From Acidimicrobiaceae bacterium (GTDB taxonomy: Bacteria > Actinomycetota > Acidimicrobiia > Acidimicrobiales > Ilumatobacteraceae): DNA of 13,990 nt. The position numbers and the translations under genes are program-made. The stretch spans positions 8,946 through 22,935 of the forward strand of contig PMCN01000069.1 of assembly GCA_003154135.1 (NCBI GenBank), given 5' to 3'. A model generated the notes under the pieces. That model saw only the letters and a list, made by a program, of their open reading frames with translations, made no database searches and was not told the origin of the DNA. This document shows positions 13,501 to 13,990 of the stretch, in pieces. How positions within the stretch are numbered: position 1 is the first letter of the stretch; each line of letters begins with the position of its first letter.

Positions 13501-13990
13501 TCGACGCGACGGCGCTGGGGGCGTCGCCGGCAGCGGTACCGACCGCCGTGCCCGGGCGAGTGCTGCTCGCCCATCGCCGCCTCACGGCGCAGCTGGCGGA
13601 ACCGACCACGGCACTACCGCCGGCCCGCGGCCGACCCAGGGTGGTGAGCGTCGACGTGGTGCCCTCGACCATCGATGGCGGAGCGCTGCCCCGCGGGGCG
13701 GCCACCCACGGCAGCACCCTGTTGCCGGTGGGCGTCGACTGTCGTGCCGAAGGGGTTGCCGTGCTCGACGTGCCCGACGGCGACCACGTACTGGTGCTCG
13801 GCGCCGGGCGCACCGGACGCAGCACGGCACTCGCCCGGCTTGCACTCGCGTGGCGCCAGGCGCACACGGAGGGCACGGTGACCGCGGTGCTGCCGCGACG
13901 CTCGGCGATGCCGACCGGGCTGACCGATCGCGTGCACCGTGGTCACGGCGACCTCACCGCGATGCTCGACGAGCTCGCCCGCGGCACCGG
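10569..13990 (+). CDS. FHA-domain FtsK/SpoIIIE ATPase, EccC/EssC-like (3' end outside window)
   Basis: At least 1140 residues with no stop before the window end. An FHA-like domain (about 40-118; VGR at 47-49) is followed by two membrane helices (about 164-181 and 185-204) and three FtsK/SpoIIIE ATPase modules. Module 1 is intact: Walker A GTTGAGKS with K557, VDYKGGATFD, and Walker B VVVIDEF with D657/E658. Module 2 has GSSGSGLS, with Leu839 for lysine. Module 3 has GAGRTGRS, with Arg1084 for lysine. FHA, two helices and three ATPases match type VII secretion motors (EssC, EccC) rather than DNA translocases. No WXG100 substrate or other Ecc component is in the window. The start could also be the in-frame GTG at 10560; neither has a strong ribosome site. 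It is divergent from the regulator gene. Confidence 0.88.
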   Translation, partial: MNPVPHSLADEAADDSTLTLPGTWTGTWIAGPDAGTSTPLAPGRHLVGRAPRADVRCDDPDLQPHHAILDVSVDGRLRLTQLTGRAPLRVRGATFDGAVELTHGDLVEIGESVLDVRRSAEPLPPAACQGATLVRAPRALPTWQATAPAPPDDLGPHQHGAGGLTPALVGLAGAGAMAAVLHQPMFLWFGALGAAVGIVSWLVQRVSAARRRRAAVATHRDAMSAHAFAVATDRATFEQYHLAVTPTVVTASHAASCTDATLWHRRPQHGDAFRVSVGIGDVAVPLDTDAWVLHDAPVAAELGPGERLALHGPPATTAAAARSLLVQLAASCGPADLRVVVVTPHPQRWQWLHSLPHCALPDGGASIVDDDGLAAALDELRTAGAGHVVLVADHPPTLAMRTSALRRALADDRHALLAVLPADAGVPQLCTAALTLSHGRTGRWAPDTSRTLLPVPVWPAGMSEAAALRCVAALAPLVDPDDPVAVGSRMPQDVRLADLLAVEGPLTPAAIAARWRGAEADATPRAPIGVALDGTVDIDLVRDGPHGLIAGTTGAGKSELLRSLVAGMAATTGPDRLTFVLVDYKGGATFDACAALPHVVGVVTDLDDQLADRALRSLHAELRRRERLLRDHGAADLAALRRSHPTVVLPRLVVVIDEFAALVAEQPDFLHALVGVAQRGRSLGVHLLLATQRPHGVISDDIRANTNLRIALRLHDADDAVDVVGERSPVGLPRSVPGRAVMRLGDDEHVTFQAACCTSDQGVALATLVRTIDDAARIAGSERPPSPWLPPLPSSLARAAVAPDAIGLLDDPDEQRTLPLQWSAADGWTLVAGSSGSGLSATLHTLAAHVLRDECAVVAVLDAAGDSRFDDLAAHPRAVVVRPHERERLTRLLHRLHDTATLATGRRTTLVIDGLDAWRRHLDQSDSLPEADLLDRVLAAGPGGGVDVVVGTHHAATVPSTVLTHAAQRWVLHLHDPLDATALGASPAAVPTAVPGRVLLAHRRLTAQLAEPTTALPPARGRPRVVSVDVVPSTIDGGALPRGAATHGSTLLPVGVDCRAEGVAVLDVPDGDHVLVLGAGRTGRSTALARLALAWRQAHTEGTVTAVLPRRSAMPTGLTDRVHRGHGDLTAMLDELARGT

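Overview
The window is GC-rich and almost fully coding, with frequent GTG starts and several 1-8 nt gene overlaps. An ECF sigma factor with an RskA-like anti-sigma, a CsoR-type copper operon and an FHA-FtsK/SpoIIIE ATPase of the type VII secretion kind all point to an actinobacterium. An acidimicrobial lineage is plausible, but the sequence alone does not prove it.

Left part (1-4340, mostly minus strand). After a tRNA-Lys(TTT) at 5-76 on the plus strand comes a tight minus-strand operon. Read in transcription order it is: ECF sigma factor (3884-3303), zinc-finger anti-sigma factor (3306-2623), sterol desaturase/fatty-acid hydroxylase-like membrane protein (2630-1623), DoxX-like membrane protein (1623-1087) and ICMT-like membrane methyltransferase (1080-391). 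A small putative lipoprotein (320-105) follows as a separate unit. A 26-bp sequence, 22/26 identical in its two copies, lies in front of the sigma gene (3895-3920) and in front of the lipoprotein gene (352-377). Both copies have the layout of an ECF promoter (TGATCC, 16 nt, CGTA). I infer an autoregulated envelope-response regulon that includes the lipoprotein. A small NTF2/SnoaL-like protein (4340-3954) precedes the sigma gene.

Middle part (4388-9624, plus strand). A cation diffusion facilitator is followed by a 4 x 14 bp tandem repeat that can fold into a hairpin, then by a crotonase-fold protein of the ECHDC3 type that lacks both catalytic glutamates. Next is a copper-resistance operon: csoR with a palindromic operator inside its own promoter, copZ, an unlisted 29-residue membrane micropeptide, copA, and a low-molecular-weight protein tyrosine phosphatase. 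CsoR should sense Cu(I), CopZ should carry it and CopA should export it.

Right part (9629-13990). A minus-strand regulator with a C-terminal sigma-region-4/LuxR-like helix-turn-helix and a His/Asp-rich insert ends 4 nt from the phosphatase gene. It is divergent from a large FHA-FtsK/SpoIIIE ATPase, resembling EccC/EssC, that runs off the window. The intergenic region between them holds four CTCAC pentamers at an exact 12-nt period. No rRNA, CRISPR array, insertion sequence or phage gene was seen.
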